A stretch of DNA of 64,000 nucleotides from Candidatus Peregrinibacteria bacterium (GCA_018654255.1 JABILX010000009.1:62001-126000); one strand, 5' to 3'. Shown: positions 54,916 to 64,000, counted from the stretch's first letter. A program made the numbers and translations. The notes: generated from the sequence alone by a model not told the origin.

Positions 54916-55979
54916 GTGGTGCGGAGCAGGTGGTCTAGGAGGATTATTTTTGCCATGTTTTCTGCTACTGGAATTACTCTAGGAGCTAGGCAGGCGTCGT
55001 GACGACCTAGTATTTCAATCTCTGTGTTTTCTCCTGTTGAGGTGATTGTTTTTTGTTTTTTTGCTATTGATGGGGGTGGTTTGATGGCGAGACTTGCTAT
55101 CACTATGTTTCCATCTGTTATTCCTCCTGAAATTCCACCCGAATTGTTTGACAGGAAGGTGATTTCGTCGTCTGTTATTTCCATTTCATCGTTATTTTCA
55201 GATCCTTTCATGAATGATGCGTCGAATCCACTTCCAATTTCTACTCCTTTTACAGCTCCTATTGAGAAAAATGCTTTGGCTAAATCTGCGTCAAATTTAT
55301 CAAAAACAGGTTCACCTAGTCCTGTTGGAGGGTTTTCGATTACAATTTCTATCATTGATCCTATTGAATCTTTTTCTTTGCGAACTTTTTCTACTAAAGA
55401 AAGCATTTCTTTTGCCGCTTTTTTATCTGCACATTTGAGTGGGTTTTTTTCTATTTCTGATTTGATGAAATCTTCCGCGAAAACATCTCCGACTTGGACT
55501 GTGTGTCCATATATTTTGGTTTTTTTGGTTGCTGAGAATTCTTTTAATACTAGCGATGCAACTGCACCTGCCATTACTCGACAAACTGTCTCTCTTCCTG
55601 AACTTCTGCCTCCGCCTCTGTGATCTCGATGTCCGTATTTCATTTCGTATGCAAAATCTGCGTGTCCTGGCCTGAAAACATCTTTGATTTTTTCGTAGTC
55701 TTGAGATCGGGATTCCTTGTTTTTTACTATTAATGAAATTGGAGTTCCCGTTGTTTTGCCTTCAAAAACTCCAGATAAGACTTCTACTTTGTCTTCTTCT
55801 TTCCTTGTAGTTGAAACTTTTGGATCTTGAGGTTTTCTTTTGTCTACTTCTTCTTGAATAAATTCAAGATCAAACTCGATGCCTGCTGGGCAGCCATCAA
55901 TGATTACGCCAAGAGCAGGGCCGTGTGATTCGCCCCATGTAGTAACTTTAAAGAGAGTCCCAAAAGTATTTCCTGACAT
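54912..55979 (-). CDS. aroC: Chorismate synthase
   Basis: Last step of the shikimate pathway, making chorismate from EPSP with reduced FMN. 355 residues. Motifs: the entry FKVTTWGESHGPALGVIIDG, the DFAYEMKYGHRDHRGGGRSS block with His and Arg for FMN and substrate, SGGISGGITDGN, and GRHDACLAPRVIPVAENM near the C-terminus. It lies 14 bp after rpmE and shares its promoter. No other shikimate genes are in the window. Confidence 0.97.
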   Translation of the reverse strand: MSGNTFGTLFKVTTWGESHGPALGVIIDGCPAGIEFDLEFIQEEVDKRKPQDPKVSTTRKEEDKVEVLSGVFEGKTTGTPISLIVKNKESRSQDYEKIKDVFRPGHADFAYEMKYGHRDHRGGGRSSGRETVCRVMAGAVASLVLKEFSATKKTKIYGHTVQVGDVFAEDFIKSEIEKNPLKCADKKAAKEMLSLVEKVRKEKDSIGSMIEIVIENPPTGLGEPVFDKFDADLAKAFFSIGAVKGVEIGSGFDASFMKGSENNDEMEITDDEITFLSNNSGGISGGITDGNIVIASLAIKPPPSIAKKQKTITSTGENTEIEILGRHDACLAPRVIPVAENMAKIILLDHLLRTT

Positions 55980-55993
55980 ATATTTGAATTAAT

Positions 55994-56395
55994 TTATGCA
56001 GCTTTTTCTTCAACAGGAGCTTCTTCCTCGGCTGGAGCTTCTTCTTCAGCAGGAGCTTCTTCCTCGGCTGGAGCTTCTTCTTCAGCAGGAGCTTCTTCCT
56101 TGGCTGGAGCTTCTTCCTTAGCAGGAGCTTCAGCTACTTCTTCTTCCATTTCTTCTTCTGAATCATTTTCTTTATTTTTGGCAGTTTCTTTTTTAGCTTT
56201 CTCTTGTGCAGCACGGAATTTCTCTACACGTCCAGCTGTATCAACAAGCTTCGTCTTCCCTGTGTAGAATGGGTGACAGTTTGAACATATTTCTGTAGTG
56301 ATTCCATCTTTGGTTGATCCAACCAAGAATTTCGCACCACATTCACATGTTGCTTTTACCTGTCCGTTGTATTTTGGGTGTATGTCTTTTCTCAT
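55994..56395 (-). CDS. rpmE: 50S ribosomal protein L31 with acidic repeat tail
   Basis: Zinc-type L31: residues 1-60 hold [13 protein letters not shown], Cys ligands C17, C19, C37 and C40 (CECG and [11 protein letters not shown]), and [10 protein letters not shown]. The usual length is 65-75; here 133. The extra C-terminal part is a Lys/Glu helix followed by about seven EAPAEEE-type repeats ending VEEKAA. The tail is highly acidic, likely disordered and outside the ribosome core. Its promoter predicts transcription only about 4 nt before the ATG. aroC follows on the same transcript. Confidence 0.95.
   Translation of the reverse strand: MRKDIHPKYNGQVKATCECGAKFLVGSTKDGITTEICSNCHPFYTGKTKLVDTAGRVEKFRAAQEKAKKETAKNKENDSEEEMEEEVAEAPAKEEAPAKEEAPAEEEAPAEEEAPAEEEAPAEEEAPVEEKAA
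56014..56133. repeat. 15-bp tandem repeats in the rpmE 3' region
   Basis: About eight units of the type GCAGGAGCTTCTTCC or GCTGGAGCTTCTTCC encode the EAPAE repeats of L31. In frame, so copy number can vary. Limits approximate. Confidence 0.85.
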
Positions 56396-56405
56396 AGCGA
56401 GGCGT

Positions 56406-56434
56406 AATATACTTGATTGTTTATCCTATTGCAA
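56406..56434 (-). promoter_or_regulatory. Promoter for rpmE-aroC, nearly leaderless
   Basis: On the minus strand TTGCAA (56429-56434), 17 bp and TATATT (56406-56411). The ATG begins 11 nt after the -10 box. It overlaps the end of the glycosyltransferase gene. Confidence 0.65.
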
Positions 56435-57493
56435 GGTTAATTTGTAGTTTTTTATGGTGTTTTCGTATGTGAGAAATTTCTTTGCGAACTGTGTTGCGTT
56501 TTTTGAATAGTTATCTAGATTCCTGTGGTTTGATAGCAGGTCGAGTAGGGAATAAGCGTCTCTTTTTTCGTTGTATTGTGTGCTTATAAATCCTGCTTGA
56601 GATTTTCTAATGATATCTTGCGTTGCTTTTCCTCCTGTCCCAAATACTGGGAGGCCTAGAGTTAGAGAATGGAGAAGTTTTGTTGGGATTGCGTAATTTA
56701 GGTTCATTTCCAGGTTCAGAGAAACTAGTCCAAGTGAGTATTTTTTTGATAATTTTGGGATTTCTGTTGCTGGGATTGGATCGTGGAAAATGATGTTTTC
56801 GTCTGATTTGAGTTCCTTTACGAGATTTTCTAATTTTTCTCTTTCTCCGGTTCCGTAGATGTCTAGATGTAGATCTGAATCTTGTTTGATTGCTCTTGAG
56901 AATACTCTTATTAAGTATTCAAGATTTTGGAGGGGGCCATAGTTGCCGAGGTATAGGCATTTTTTGTTGTTTGCTGGTTGTTTTGGTTGGATGTTGTCTG
57001 TATCTGTTAATCCTGTGAGAATTGTTGTGTATGGAACTTGTTTTGGGATGTATTGTTCTATTTCTGGGGAGGTGAGGATTATGTGGCGTGCGTTTTTGAA
57101 TAAAGTCTGATCAATGCGTTTTAGAATTTTGAATTTTAAACTTTTTTGTGAAAAATTTGAGATTGCTGCTATGTTCTCAGCACATGGATCTCCGACGTCT
57201 ACTATGTATGGTATTTTGAGGGCTTTTTTTATGAATAAAGCTATGAGTCCTGGGTAAGAAGGGGGAGTCACTACGTGGATTCTGTCTATTTTTTTTCTGT
57301 TTTTTATGATGTCGAAGAGGATTTTTTTTGTGAGATCTATTGTTTTGAGTTTGGTGTGTTTTTTTGGTTCCGGAAAGGTTGGAAGGATGAAATTTATATT
57401 GTTGGGTTCTGCTTCTTTCAAAAAGCTTTCCAGCCTTTGTTGTGGGCCAAATGAGATGCCAGGATTATGGATTGTTATGACGTAAATATTCAT
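56426..57493 (-). CDS. Glycosyltransferase, GT4-like (GT-B fold)
   Basis: 355 residues. The GT-B pattern is visible: an N-terminal Rossmann half (PGISFGPQQRLESFLKEA, HVVTPPSYPGLIALFIKK), then a C-terminal half with CLYLGNYGPLQNLEYLIRVF, LHLDIYGTGEREKLE, IIFHDPIPATEIP and SLGLVSLNLEMNLNYAIPTK, where the last region corresponds to the E-x7-E donor-binding motif. Donor and acceptor are unknown. It lies 3 bp after wecB, so it probably uses or extends a ManNAc/GlcNAc-derived glycan. Confidence 0.85.
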   Translation of the reverse strand: MNIYVITIHNPGISFGPQQRLESFLKEAEPNNINFILPTFPEPKKHTKLKTIDLTKKILFDIIKNRKKIDRIHVVTPPSYPGLIALFIKKALKIPYIVDVGDPCAENIAAISNFSQKSLKFKILKRIDQTLFKNARHIILTSPEIEQYIPKQVPYTTILTGLTDTDNIQPKQPANNKKCLYLGNYGPLQNLEYLIRVFSRAIKQDSDLHLDIYGTGEREKLENLVKELKSDENIIFHDPIPATEIPKLSKKYSLGLVSLNLEMNLNYAIPTKLLHSLTLGLPVFGTGGKATQDIIRKSQAGFISTQYNEKRDAYSLLDLLSNHRNLDNYSKNATQFAKKFLTYENTIKNYKLTLQ

Positions 57494-57496
57494 TAT

Positions 57497-58570
57497 TCAG
57501 TTTTGTACTAAAATATCAACAATTTTCTCTGCAGAGGTGCCGTCTCCAAATGGATTGTACCAGGTTATTTTTTTGTTTAGCATTTTCTCTGCTTCTTCTA
57601 TGATTTTGTCATAATCGGTTCCAACGATTGTGTTTCCACCTACTTTTATACTTTCTGGTCTTTCGGTTGCTTCACGCATTGTTAGGCATGGTGTTTCTAA
57701 TATGCAGGCTTCCTCTTGTATGCCTCCTGAATCTGTCAGGATTAGTTTTGCGTTTTTCATTAAGATTAGCATATCCAGATATCCCAGAGGTGGTGTGAAG
57801 ATTATGTTTTCTGGAAGCTTAAGTTCAAAGTTTTCAAATTGTTTTTTTGTTCTTGGGTGTGTTGGGAAGATTATTTTTACATCATGTTTTTTCTGTATGT
57901 CTGAAATTGCTTTCAAAATGTCTTCTGCTTTTGTTTGGTTGTCTACATTTTCTTCCCTATGAGCTGTTACCAAGAAATATTTGTTTGGTTCTAGGTCAAA
58001 TTTTTCTAGAGTTTTCACTTTGTTTTCTGCGATTTTTAGGTTTTCTATGACCGCGTCTACTATCGTGTTTCCTACTACGAATATGTTTTCTGAATCTATG
58101 CCTTCGCCGGTTAGGATCTCTTTTTGTAATTCTGTTGGGGTGAAGCAAAAGTCAGAAATTCTATCTGTTAAAACTCTGTTTGTTTCTTCTGGAATTTTTG
58201 TGTAAGAGCGAAGACCTGCTTCGATGTGAGCTACTTTTATGTGGAGTTTGCTTGCAGCCAAAGAGACTGAAAGTACTGTGTTTGTGTCGCCTTGTACTAT
58301 TAACAAATCTGGTTTTTCGCTTAGCAATATCTTTTCTACTTCTATGAGCATTCGGCCTGTCATGTTTGCGTGAGTGCCTGAGCCTATGTTCAGATTATAT
58401 TTTGCTTTTGGTAACTCTAATTCTTCCAGAAAAATCTCATCCATATTCTTATCGTAGTGTTGATTTGTATGGATTACGAAAAAGTCCTGACCTTTTTTAT
58501 TAAGTGCTCTGACAATTGGGGATAGCTTAATTATTTCAGGCCTTGTACCGAATACTACTGCAATTTTCAT
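57497..58570 (-). CDS. wecB: UDP-N-acetylglucosamine 2-epimerase (non-hydrolysing)
   Basis: Interconverts UDP-GlcNAc and UDP-ManNAc for surface polysaccharides. 357 residues. Motifs: VVFGTRPEIIKLSPIVRAL, VQGDTNTVLSVSLAA, VAHIEAGLRSY, PEETNRVLTD, TAHREENVDN, FPTHPRTKKQF, LTDSGGIQEEA and TMREATERPES, covering the catalytic Asp, Glu and His residues. Its start overlaps the stop of the TSP3 gene by 4 bp (ATGA), coupling sugar and surface-protein genes. Confidence 0.95.
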   Translation of the reverse strand: MKIAVVFGTRPEIIKLSPIVRALNKKGQDFFVIHTNQHYDKNMDEIFLEELELPKAKYNLNIGSGTHANMTGRMLIEVEKILLSEKPDLLIVQGDTNTVLSVSLAASKLHIKVAHIEAGLRSYTKIPEETNRVLTDRISDFCFTPTELQKEILTGEGIDSENIFVVGNTIVDAVIENLKIAENKVKTLEKFDLEPNKYFLVTAHREENVDNQTKAEDILKAISDIQKKHDVKIIFPTHPRTKKQFENFELKLPENIIFTPPLGYLDMLILMKNAKLILTDSGGIQEEACILETPCLTMREATERPESIKVGGNTIVGTDYDKIIEEAEKMLNKKITWYNPFGDGTSAEKIVDILVQN

Positions 58571-59829
58571 TTCTTTTTTGATTTACGCGTTGCTAGTTGC
58601 CTTAGATTCAACAGGTTTCCTTCGGCGAGGTATTTGTATGCAATTATTCCAGCCAAAATGAGGGTGATTAATATGGTGAATACTTGGCTGTATAACCTTA
58701 TATTTAGCACGCTTACTTGGAATTCTGAGGTTCTTGTTTCTCCTGCGTCATCTTGTATTGTCAATTTTACTTTGTGATCGCCTAGGGTGTCGAATTCGTG
58801 GAGAACTTTTTCACCTTCTTTGATTATGTTTCCGTCTATCTCCCAAACAAAACTTACTATTTCTCCGTCTTCATCGTATGAATCTGAAGAGTCGAAAACA
58901 GCTTTTTGTCCGAGTGCTGCCGTGAAAGCGTCTTTGTTTATTTCTACAACAGGACCTTTATTAAGTGGATATGGATCTTCTGTGTCTAGGAATCCGTCAT
59001 TGTCATCGTCTAAGTCTTTGTTGTCTCCAATATTGTCTGAGTCATTGTCTGACCATTCAGCTTCATCTAGAGGGAAAGGATCGCTTCCATCTACAGTTCC
59101 ATCAGCGTCTGTGTCTGGGTTTAGGGCGTCAGTTCCTTGATTTACTTCGTCGTTATCATCTATGCCGTCTCCATCGTCGTCTGTGTCCGCAATATCTCCA
59201 ATTCCGTCGCTGTCTGTGTCTGTTGTTTCAGTTGGATCTAATGGCATTTGATCGTTTACGTCTGGAACACCGTCGTTGTCAGCATCCTCATCTTCATTGT
59301 CTCCTATGCCATCGCCATCTGTATCTACCCACTCTTTGTTGTTTAAAGGGAATTCATCTTCTGTGTCTATAACTCCATCGCCATCGTCATCTTCGTCTTC
59401 TTCGTTTGTTATTCCGTCGAAATCTGTGTCCTGGAGGACGTATATGTTTCTACTTATTATATTATTTGTTGGGTCGTCACCTTCTTCTTCCCATGGAAAA
59501 ATAGTAACTTTAACTGTATGAGAGCCCCATCCAGGAACCCAGTCTACAAATACATCATCCGCTCTGTTTCCGAATAGAGAGATTGCTTGGTCTCCACCTA
59601 TTTGTCCTCCGTTGTCAAAAAATCTTACTGTTCCGAGGAGGTCTGTGGTTGAATTGTTTGTTACTGTCCCGTAGATTCTTATTGTTCTTCCTTCTAGGAA
59701 TGAAGACGTCGAAAATTGTACGTTGCTACTTGTGATACTTAGATCACCTCCTGCTGCTGAAGCGCTAGGTAATGAAGAAAAGAGTAATAATCCTAATGCT
59801 AAAAATGAAATTTTGATTATTTTTTTCAT
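58567..59829 (-). CDS. Surface protein with thrombospondin type 3 repeats and a PKD domain
   Basis: 420 residues. Signal peptide (IKISFLALGLLLFSSLPSAS, cut near 25), a CARDB-like beta domain (about 26-130, SSFLEGRTIRIYGTVTNNS), then Asp-rich calcium-binding thrombospondin type 3 repeats (about 135-290, units such as DTDGDGIGDNEDEDADNDG). A PKD domain follows (about 297-375, FDSSDSYDEDGEIVSFVWEI and GDHKVKLTIQDDAGE). The C-terminus has a membrane helix (FTILITLILAGIIAYKYL) and a basic tail. A single-pass exported protein, probably Ca-dependent. It lies between gyrA and wecB; a surface glycan link is inferred from context. Confidence 0.9.
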   Translation of the reverse strand: MKKIIKISFLALGLLLFSSLPSASAAGGDLSITSSNVQFSTSSFLEGRTIRIYGTVTNNSTTDLLGTVRFFDNGGQIGGDQAISLFGNRADDVFVDWVPGWGSHTVKVTIFPWEEEGDDPTNNIISRNIYVLQDTDFDGITNEEDEDDDGDGVIDTEDEFPLNNKEWVDTDGDGIGDNEDEDADNDGVPDVNDQMPLDPTETTDTDSDGIGDIADTDDDGDGIDDNDEVNQGTDALNPDTDADGTVDGSDPFPLDEAEWSDNDSDNIGDNKDLDDDNDGFLDTEDPYPLNKGPVVEINKDAFTAALGQKAVFDSSDSYDEDGEIVSFVWEIDGNIIKEGEKVLHEFDTLGDHKVKLTIQDDAGETRTSEFQVSVLNIRLYSQVFTILITLILAGIIAYKYLAEGNLLNLRQLATRKSKKK

Positions 59830-59847
59830 ATATTGATTATTATGAGC

Positions 59848-62589
59848 TTACTTTTTTGTTGCAGCAACCTTTTCTTCTTTCTTTTCTTCTTTTTTTGGTT
59901 TTGCTTTAGCTGGATCTAAACCTTCTAGTTTTTGTTGTTCTTCAAGTATTTCTTCTTCTGATTTAAGTTCTACTATTGAGAGAGAGGCTACTTTGTCATT
60001 TGGTCTCAATCTCATCAAGTAAACTCCTTGAGTTGCTCTTCCTCTTGATGGGATTGCACTTGTGTGAAGTCTTATTGCTTGTCCTGATTTAGACATTAAT
60101 ATCAAATCTGCGTCTGTTACTCTGTCTATAGTCTTTGCTCCGACAACTCTACCGGTTTTATCTGTTATGTTCGCTGTCTTTACTCCAGATCCTCCTCTGT
60201 TTTGGTGTCTGTAGTCCGTTAATTTTGTCATTTTTCCTAGACCATTTTCCATAACGACAAGTAGTTCTGTGTTGTCAGGGTCTGGAATTACGTCCATTTC
60301 AACGACTTTGTCTCCTTCTTTCAATCGGATTCCTCTAACTCCAATAGAAGGTCGTCCCATTGGACGAGCATCTTTCTCATGGAATCTGATGCATTTACCC
60401 ATTTTTGTTATCAAAACAACTTCATCATCTCCTGAAGTTTGTCTGACCCATTCGAGAGAGTCTTCTTTTCTTAATCTGATAGCGATAAGTCCGCTTTTTC
60501 TTACGTTTTTGAAGTCTTCAATAGGAGTCTTTTTTACTGTACCTTTCTTTGTTGCCATGAATAGGAATTTACCAGAATATTTCTCTCCTGCGTTGAGGAT
60601 TGCGGTAACACTTTCTTCTTTTTCAAGCTGAACGATGTTTACGATCGCTTGTCCTTTTGATTGTCTTGAACCTTGTGGGAGTTCGTATACTGGTAATTTG
60701 AATACTCGTCCTGCGTTTGTGAAGAATAACAATTCATCATGGTTGTTTGCGTGTTTGATTTGTTTGATTTCGTCTTCTTCTTTTGTTGTTCCTCCAATGA
60801 TTCCTTTTCCTCCTCTTCTTTGTGCCTTGAATGAGTTTGGAGAAATTCTCTTGATGTAATTTCCTTTTGTTAGGATTACGATCATTGGTTCGTTTGGAAC
60901 GGTGTCTTTTAGTGAAATATCACCAACTCTGTGAGGGATGATTTCTGTTCTTCTATCGTCTGCGTATTTTTCTTTTATTTCTGCAAGCTCCTCTTTCATT
61001 ATTTGTAGAACTTTTTTTGTGTCTTTCAATATTCCTTCTAACTCTTCGATCAAAGCAATTTTTGCTTGGTACTCGTCTTCGATTTTTTGTCTTTCTAGAC
61101 CTGCTAGAGTTTGGAGTCTCATTTCTAGAATAGCTTTGCTCTGTTCGTCTGAAAGTTTGAATTTTTTCATCAAATTATCATGAGCTTCTTCTTTTGTATC
61201 GGATTTTCGGATTGTTTCTATTACTTTATCGATGTTGTCTATCGCTATTCTCAAGCCTTCCAAGATGTGAGCTCTGGCTTTTGCTATTTTTAGTTCGTAT
61301 TCTGTTCTTCTAGTGATTACAACTTTTCTGTGAAGAATGAATTGTTCTAGTACTTTTTTGAGGTCTAATAGATGTGGTTGGATCTCATCTACAAGTGCGA
61401 TCATGTTCATATTGAACGATGTTTGCATTTGTGTGAGTTTGTAGAGTTGATTTAAGATTTTCTTAGGATATGAGTCTTTTTTGAGTTCGACAACCACTCG
61501 TAGTCCCACTCTATTTGATTCATCTCTTATGTCTGAAATTCCTTTGATTTTTTTGTCACGTACTAGGTCGGCAATTTTTGATACTAAAGAAGATTTATTT
61601 ACCTGATATGGGATTTCAGTTATGATTATTTTGTGTCTTCCGCCCTTAAATTCTTCTATATTTGCTTTTGCTCGGCAAACCATTCCTCCTCTTCCAGTTT
61701 CATATGCTGTGAGGATGTCGTCGTTACTGTAGATACTTGCTCCGGTCGGGAAGTCTGGGCCTTTTATGAATTCCATTAATTCTTTTATTTCCGACTCTGG
61801 ATTATCTGCTAGGTGGATGATTCCGTCTATAAGTTCTCCTAGGTTGTGTGGGGGAATAGATGTTGCCATTCCGACCGCGATACCTGTTGTTCCATTCAGT
61901 AGAAGTTGTGGAATTTTTGTTGGTAAAACTGATGGTTCTTTGTATCTGCCGTCGTAATTTGGTCTCCAGTCAACGGTTTCTTTATCTATGTCATTCAACA
62001 TTTCATCACTGATTTTTTCCAGTTTTGCTTCTGTATAACGCATGGCCGCTGCATTATCTCCATCGATTGAACCGAAGTTACCTTGTCCTCTTACCAACGT
62101 GTATCTCATCGCGAAATCTTGAGCCATTCTTACCATTGAGTCGTAGACTGCTGAGTCTCCGTGTGGATGATATTTTGCCAAAACTTCACCGACAACTGCC
62201 GCTGATTTTCGGAAAGAACCACTAGATCTTAGACCAATCTCGTTCATTGCGTACAGGATTCTTCTGTGAACTGGTTTTAATCCGTCTCTTACGTCTGGAA
62301 GTGCACGAGAAACGATCACGCTCATTGCATATTCCAGATAACTTGTCTCCATTTCTTGGACAACACTTTTATTATCTATGTTGTCGGCAAATTCTACGAT
62401 TTGACCTTGTTCTCCCTCATCTGATGGAGCTTCTGGTTCTTTTTCCTTGTCGTCTTTATTTTCTTCGGTTTCATCTTTTTTATCGGGATTTTTTTCGTTT
62501 TCTTCGAACAATGAAGGGTTTTTATCATCCTTCTTATCTGGTTCGTTTTCAGATTCATTTTGGTCTTTTGGGTTTTTATCTTTAGCCAC
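59848..62589 (-). CDS. gyrA: DNA gyrase subunit A with charged N-terminal extension
   Basis: Cuts and passes DNA to introduce negative supercoils. 913 residues, starting at GTG 62589. Residues 1-63 are a Lys/Asp/Glu-rich extension not found in typical GyrA; the family start is at about 78 ([19 protein letters not shown]). The catalytic Tyr is Y185 in [11 protein letters not shown]. The quinolone-determining residues are Ser146 and Asp150 ([10 protein letters not shown]), the sensitive-type residues in the E. coli frame. The C-terminal beta-pinwheel contains the gyrase box QRRGGKG near residue 592, marking gyrase rather than topoisomerase IV. The C-terminal tail is Lys-rich. An extended -10 promoter lies at 62641-62646. 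Confidence 0.97.
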   Translation of the reverse strand: MAKDKNPKDQNESENEPDKKDDKNPSLFEENEKNPDKKDETEENKDDKEKEPEAPSDEGEQGQIVEFADNIDNKSVVQEMETSYLEYAMSVIVSRALPDVRDGLKPVHRRILYAMNEIGLRSSGSFRKSAAVVGEVLAKYHPHGDSAVYDSMVRMAQDFAMRYTLVRGQGNFGSIDGDNAAAMRYTEAKLEKISDEMLNDIDKETVDWRPNYDGRYKEPSVLPTKIPQLLLNGTTGIAVGMATSIPPHNLGELIDGIIHLADNPESEIKELMEFIKGPDFPTGASIYSNDDILTAYETGRGGMVCRAKANIEEFKGGRHKIIITEIPYQVNKSSLVSKIADLVRDKKIKGISDIRDESNRVGLRVVVELKKDSYPKKILNQLYKLTQMQTSFNMNMIALVDEIQPHLLDLKKVLEQFILHRKVVITRRTEYELKIAKARAHILEGLRIAIDNIDKVIETIRKSDTKEEAHDNLMKKFKLSDEQSKAILEMRLQTLAGLERQKIEDEYQAKIALIEELEGILKDTKKVLQIMKEELAEIKEKYADDRRTEIIPHRVGDISLKDTVPNEPMIVILTKGNYIKRISPNSFKAQRRGGKGIIGGTTKEEDEIKQIKHANNHDELLFFTNAGRVFKLPVYELPQGSRQSKGQAIVNIVQLEKEESVTAILNAGEKYSGKFLFMATKKGTVKKTPIEDFKNVRKSGLIAIRLRKEDSLEWVRQTSGDDEVVLITKMGKCIRFHEKDARPMGRPSIGVRGIRLKEGDKVVEMDVIPDPDNTELLVVMENGLGKMTKLTDYRHQNRGGSGVKTANITDKTGRVVGAKTIDRVTDADLILMSKSGQAIRLHTSAIPSRGRATQGVYLMRLRPNDKVASLSIVELKSEEEILEEQQKLEGLDPAKAKPKKEEKKEEKVAATKK

Positions 62590-62640
62590 TTTTAAATTAG
62601 GTTAACTTGTATATGATCGCTCAAAGCGAAAGCGCCGGCT

Positions 62641-62646
62641 ATTCTA
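62641..62646 (-). promoter_or_regulatory. Extended -10 promoter candidate for gyrA
   Basis: On the minus strand TGTTAGAAT gives an extended -10 (TGn then TAGAAT, 62641-62646) with no good -35 box. Leader of about 45 nt includes small inverted repeats (GCTTTCGC and neighbours). Confidence 0.45.
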
Positions 62647-62713
62647 ACACAAAATCCTTCTTAAGTGCATGTTCTTTGGGTACGAAAATCCTTGACAAGT
62701 TGCGTTATATGGG

Positions 62714-62742
62714 TTGAAAAAACTCTTTATATCAGGTATAAT
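62714..62742 (+). promoter_or_regulatory. Promoter for the diguanylate cyclase gene
   Basis: TTGAAA (62714-62719), 17 bp and TATAAT (62737-62742). Predicted leader is about 24 nt, A-rich. Confidence 0.75.
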
Positions 62743-62772
62743 AGTTGGATAAAATATAAAAAATAAATATAA

Positions 62773-63585
62773 ATGGCCAACGAGTCTGACAAAAAAGATA
62801 GATTGCTCGATGAGGTGTTGACCGAGAATGGTGAGAAGCAAGATTTAAGTCTTCCTGCTTTACCAAGTAAGCCTTTTGATTATGTAAATGATGATGGTGT
62901 TAGAGATATTTTGGTTGGTCAAGAGGGGGAAATACACAGACTTTTGAGAAATACACAAGCTTTAGAGGATGGGAGAATTCAAGATAATTTGAAAGTTACT
63001 GAGCTTAAAGAAATGGCAACTGTTGATTCGCTCACTGCTCTTAGAAACAAGCGTGCCTTTAAAGAAGCTTTTCCGGCTTCTATTGAACGTGCTCAGAGAA
63101 ATGTGCCTAATTTGGCTTTTCTTATGTTTGATTTGGATAAATTTAAAAGTGTAAATGATACATATGGTCACCCAGCTGGTGATGCTGTTTTGAAGCAATT
63201 TGCAGCTCTTTTGCAGGAGACGTGTAGAAAATCTGAACAACCTTTTAGATGGGGTGGAGAAGAATTTGTAGTTATTTCTGATTCAGAAGATATTGAAGCT
63301 GCTATGGGTTTTGCGGAGAGAGTTAGGAAGGCAATCGAGAAGCATGAATTTAAATTGCCTAATGGTGAAACAATAAAAGTGACTACGAGTGTTGGATTGA
63401 CTTCTATGAGACATTTTAATGGATCTGTTACTACTGAAACTGCTGGAATGTTGATGGAAAAAGCGGATGAGGCTTTGTATGAAGCCAAGGGTATGGGAAG
63501 AAATGTTAGTGTAGTGGCCTTGAAAGATGGTAGTTATAAAAAGGCTGATGAGGTAATTGAATCGGAACAAACACAAGAACAATAA
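62773..63585 (+). CDS. Diguanylate cyclase (GGDEF domain), soluble
   Basis: Makes cyclic di-GMP from two GTP. 270 residues. Residues 1-80 are hydrophilic with a helix leading into the catalytic domain (about 83-250). The GGDEF fold starts at VDSLTALRNKRAF, then the metal-binding FDLDKFKSVNDTYGHPAGD, and the active-site signature RWGGEEF (GGEEF, an active variant). The usual RxxD inhibitory site five residues before is RKSE-like, so feedback inhibition is probably absent. No membrane segment or known sensor domain. It has its own promoter and is followed after 12 bp by a truncated orphan gene. Confidence 0.93.
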   Translation: MANESDKKDRLLDEVLTENGEKQDLSLPALPSKPFDYVNDDGVRDILVGQEGEIHRLLRNTQALEDGRIQDNLKVTELKEMATVDSLTALRNKRAFKEAFPASIERAQRNVPNLAFLMFDLDKFKSVNDTYGHPAGDAVLKQFAALLQETCRKSEQPFRWGGEEFVVISDSEDIEAAMGFAERVRKAIEKHEFKLPNGETIKVTTSVGLTSMRHFNGSVTTETAGMLMEKADEALYEAKGMGRNVSVVALKDGSYKKADEVIESEQTQEQ

Positions 63586-63597
63586 TAAATTAAAAAT

Positions 63598-64000
63598 ATG
63601 TCAGAAGATAGTACACAAAACGGAGGAGCTACAGGTTATAATGCAGGGGCAAACACTGCCAATACTGGTGATGTAGACTTGCGTGCAGAAAAGCCTGTTT
63701 TTGATGAGAAAGGTGAGTCAACATCTGTTACAAAAGATCATAAGATTGAAGTTCAAAATGGAAAGGTTATTCAAAAAGATCCTACTCCTGTTACTGAACA
63801 AAAGAACAAAGAAGGTCATGCAAATAAAGCAGAGGCGATAACAGACCCAATTCAAAGAATGAAGGAAGGTGTTTCAAAGACTATGCCAAAGGTTAAAAAG
63901 ACAGTTTTCGATAATTTGAAATCAATCTTTGTTACTAATGCGAAAAAAACTGGTAGCACTGTTGCAAAAGTTGATAAATCTGAGGCAGTTGGACAAAAAG
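63598..64000 (+). CDS. Hypothetical protein, 3'-truncated by the window edge
   Basis: Frame open from ATG 63598 (MSEDSTQNGG) to the window end, at least 134 residues. The N-terminal 80 residues are polar and probably disordered (ATGYNAGANTANTG and similar). After that come Lys-rich helices (IQRMKEGVSKTMPKVKKTV, then FDNLKSIFVTNAKK). No signal peptide. It is probably co-transcribed with the diguanylate cyclase gene 12 bp upstream. Not recognised. Confidence 0.7.
   Translation, partial: MSEDSTQNGGATGYNAGANTANTGDVDLRAEKPVFDEKGESTSVTKDHKIEVQNGKVIQKDPTPVTEQKNKEGHANKAEAITDPIQRMKEGVSKTMPKVKKTVFDNLKSIFVTNAKKTGSTVAKVDKSEAVGQK

Overview
The window is a continuous, AT-rich bacterial chromosome segment carrying mostly housekeeping genes plus large orphan genes. 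UGA works as a stop here: it terminates the HlyD-like gene, the 420-aa TSP3 protein and a 49-aa gene, each inside an ATGA overlap. This argues against the UGA=Gly code of Gracilibacteria and Absconditabacteria. Start codons are mostly preceded by A-rich sequence with no visible Shine-Dalgarno motif, and several promoters sit almost on the start codon. Compact operons, many orphan proteins, single-membrane-type surface proteins and scattered core genes suggest the candidate phyla radiation (Patescibacteria). A Peregrinibacteria-like lineage is a guess that cannot be settled from the sequence.

Layout. 1-3.5 kb (+): 3' part of dnaG, then rpoD and greA, a replication/transcription operon. 3.5-7.8 kb (-): pyrG, a protein with tandem GspF-N-like domains, a degenerate Lgt-like protein and a small membrane protein. 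7.9-13 kb (-): trpS with an orphan gene, then two promoter-driven sets of low-complexity orphan proteins, one with three 117-bp repeats. 13-20 kb (-): priA, a GGTT microsatellite in its putative leader, and an RND pump with its lipoprotein adaptor. 20-23 kb: a 59-aa (+) gene, five orphan (-) genes and tRNA-Arg(UCG). 23-33 kb (-): a fused SecDF with a parvulin-like insert, a phosphomannose-isomerase-type cupin, a 1593-aa orphan and manC.

33-42 kb (+): two very large membrane-anchored surface proteins that share an N-terminal module and carry Ig-like repeats, followed by a convergent sortase-type (LSETG) protein. They are the best S-layer or cell-surface candidates. 42-54 kb (-): glmS, pyk, ruvC, a TPR protein, a prepilin peptidase and gpmI; upstream of that tgt, a 49-aa gene, ruvA, pgi and an Xaa-Pro peptidase. 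54-62.6 kb (-): an orphan gene, aroC, rpmE with an acidic repeat tail, a GT4 glycosyltransferase, wecB, a TSP3/PKD surface protein and gyrA. 62.7-64 kb (+): a soluble diguanylate cyclase and a truncated orphan gene.

Functionally, glycolysis and amino-sugar genes (pgi, pyk, gpmI, glmS), GDP-mannose genes (manC, cupin), wecB and a glycosyltransferase sit among secretion (SecDF), pilus (prepilin peptidase) and surface-protein genes. This fits a cell investing in a glycosylated protein surface. No CRISPR array, rRNA, phage or insertion sequence was seen.
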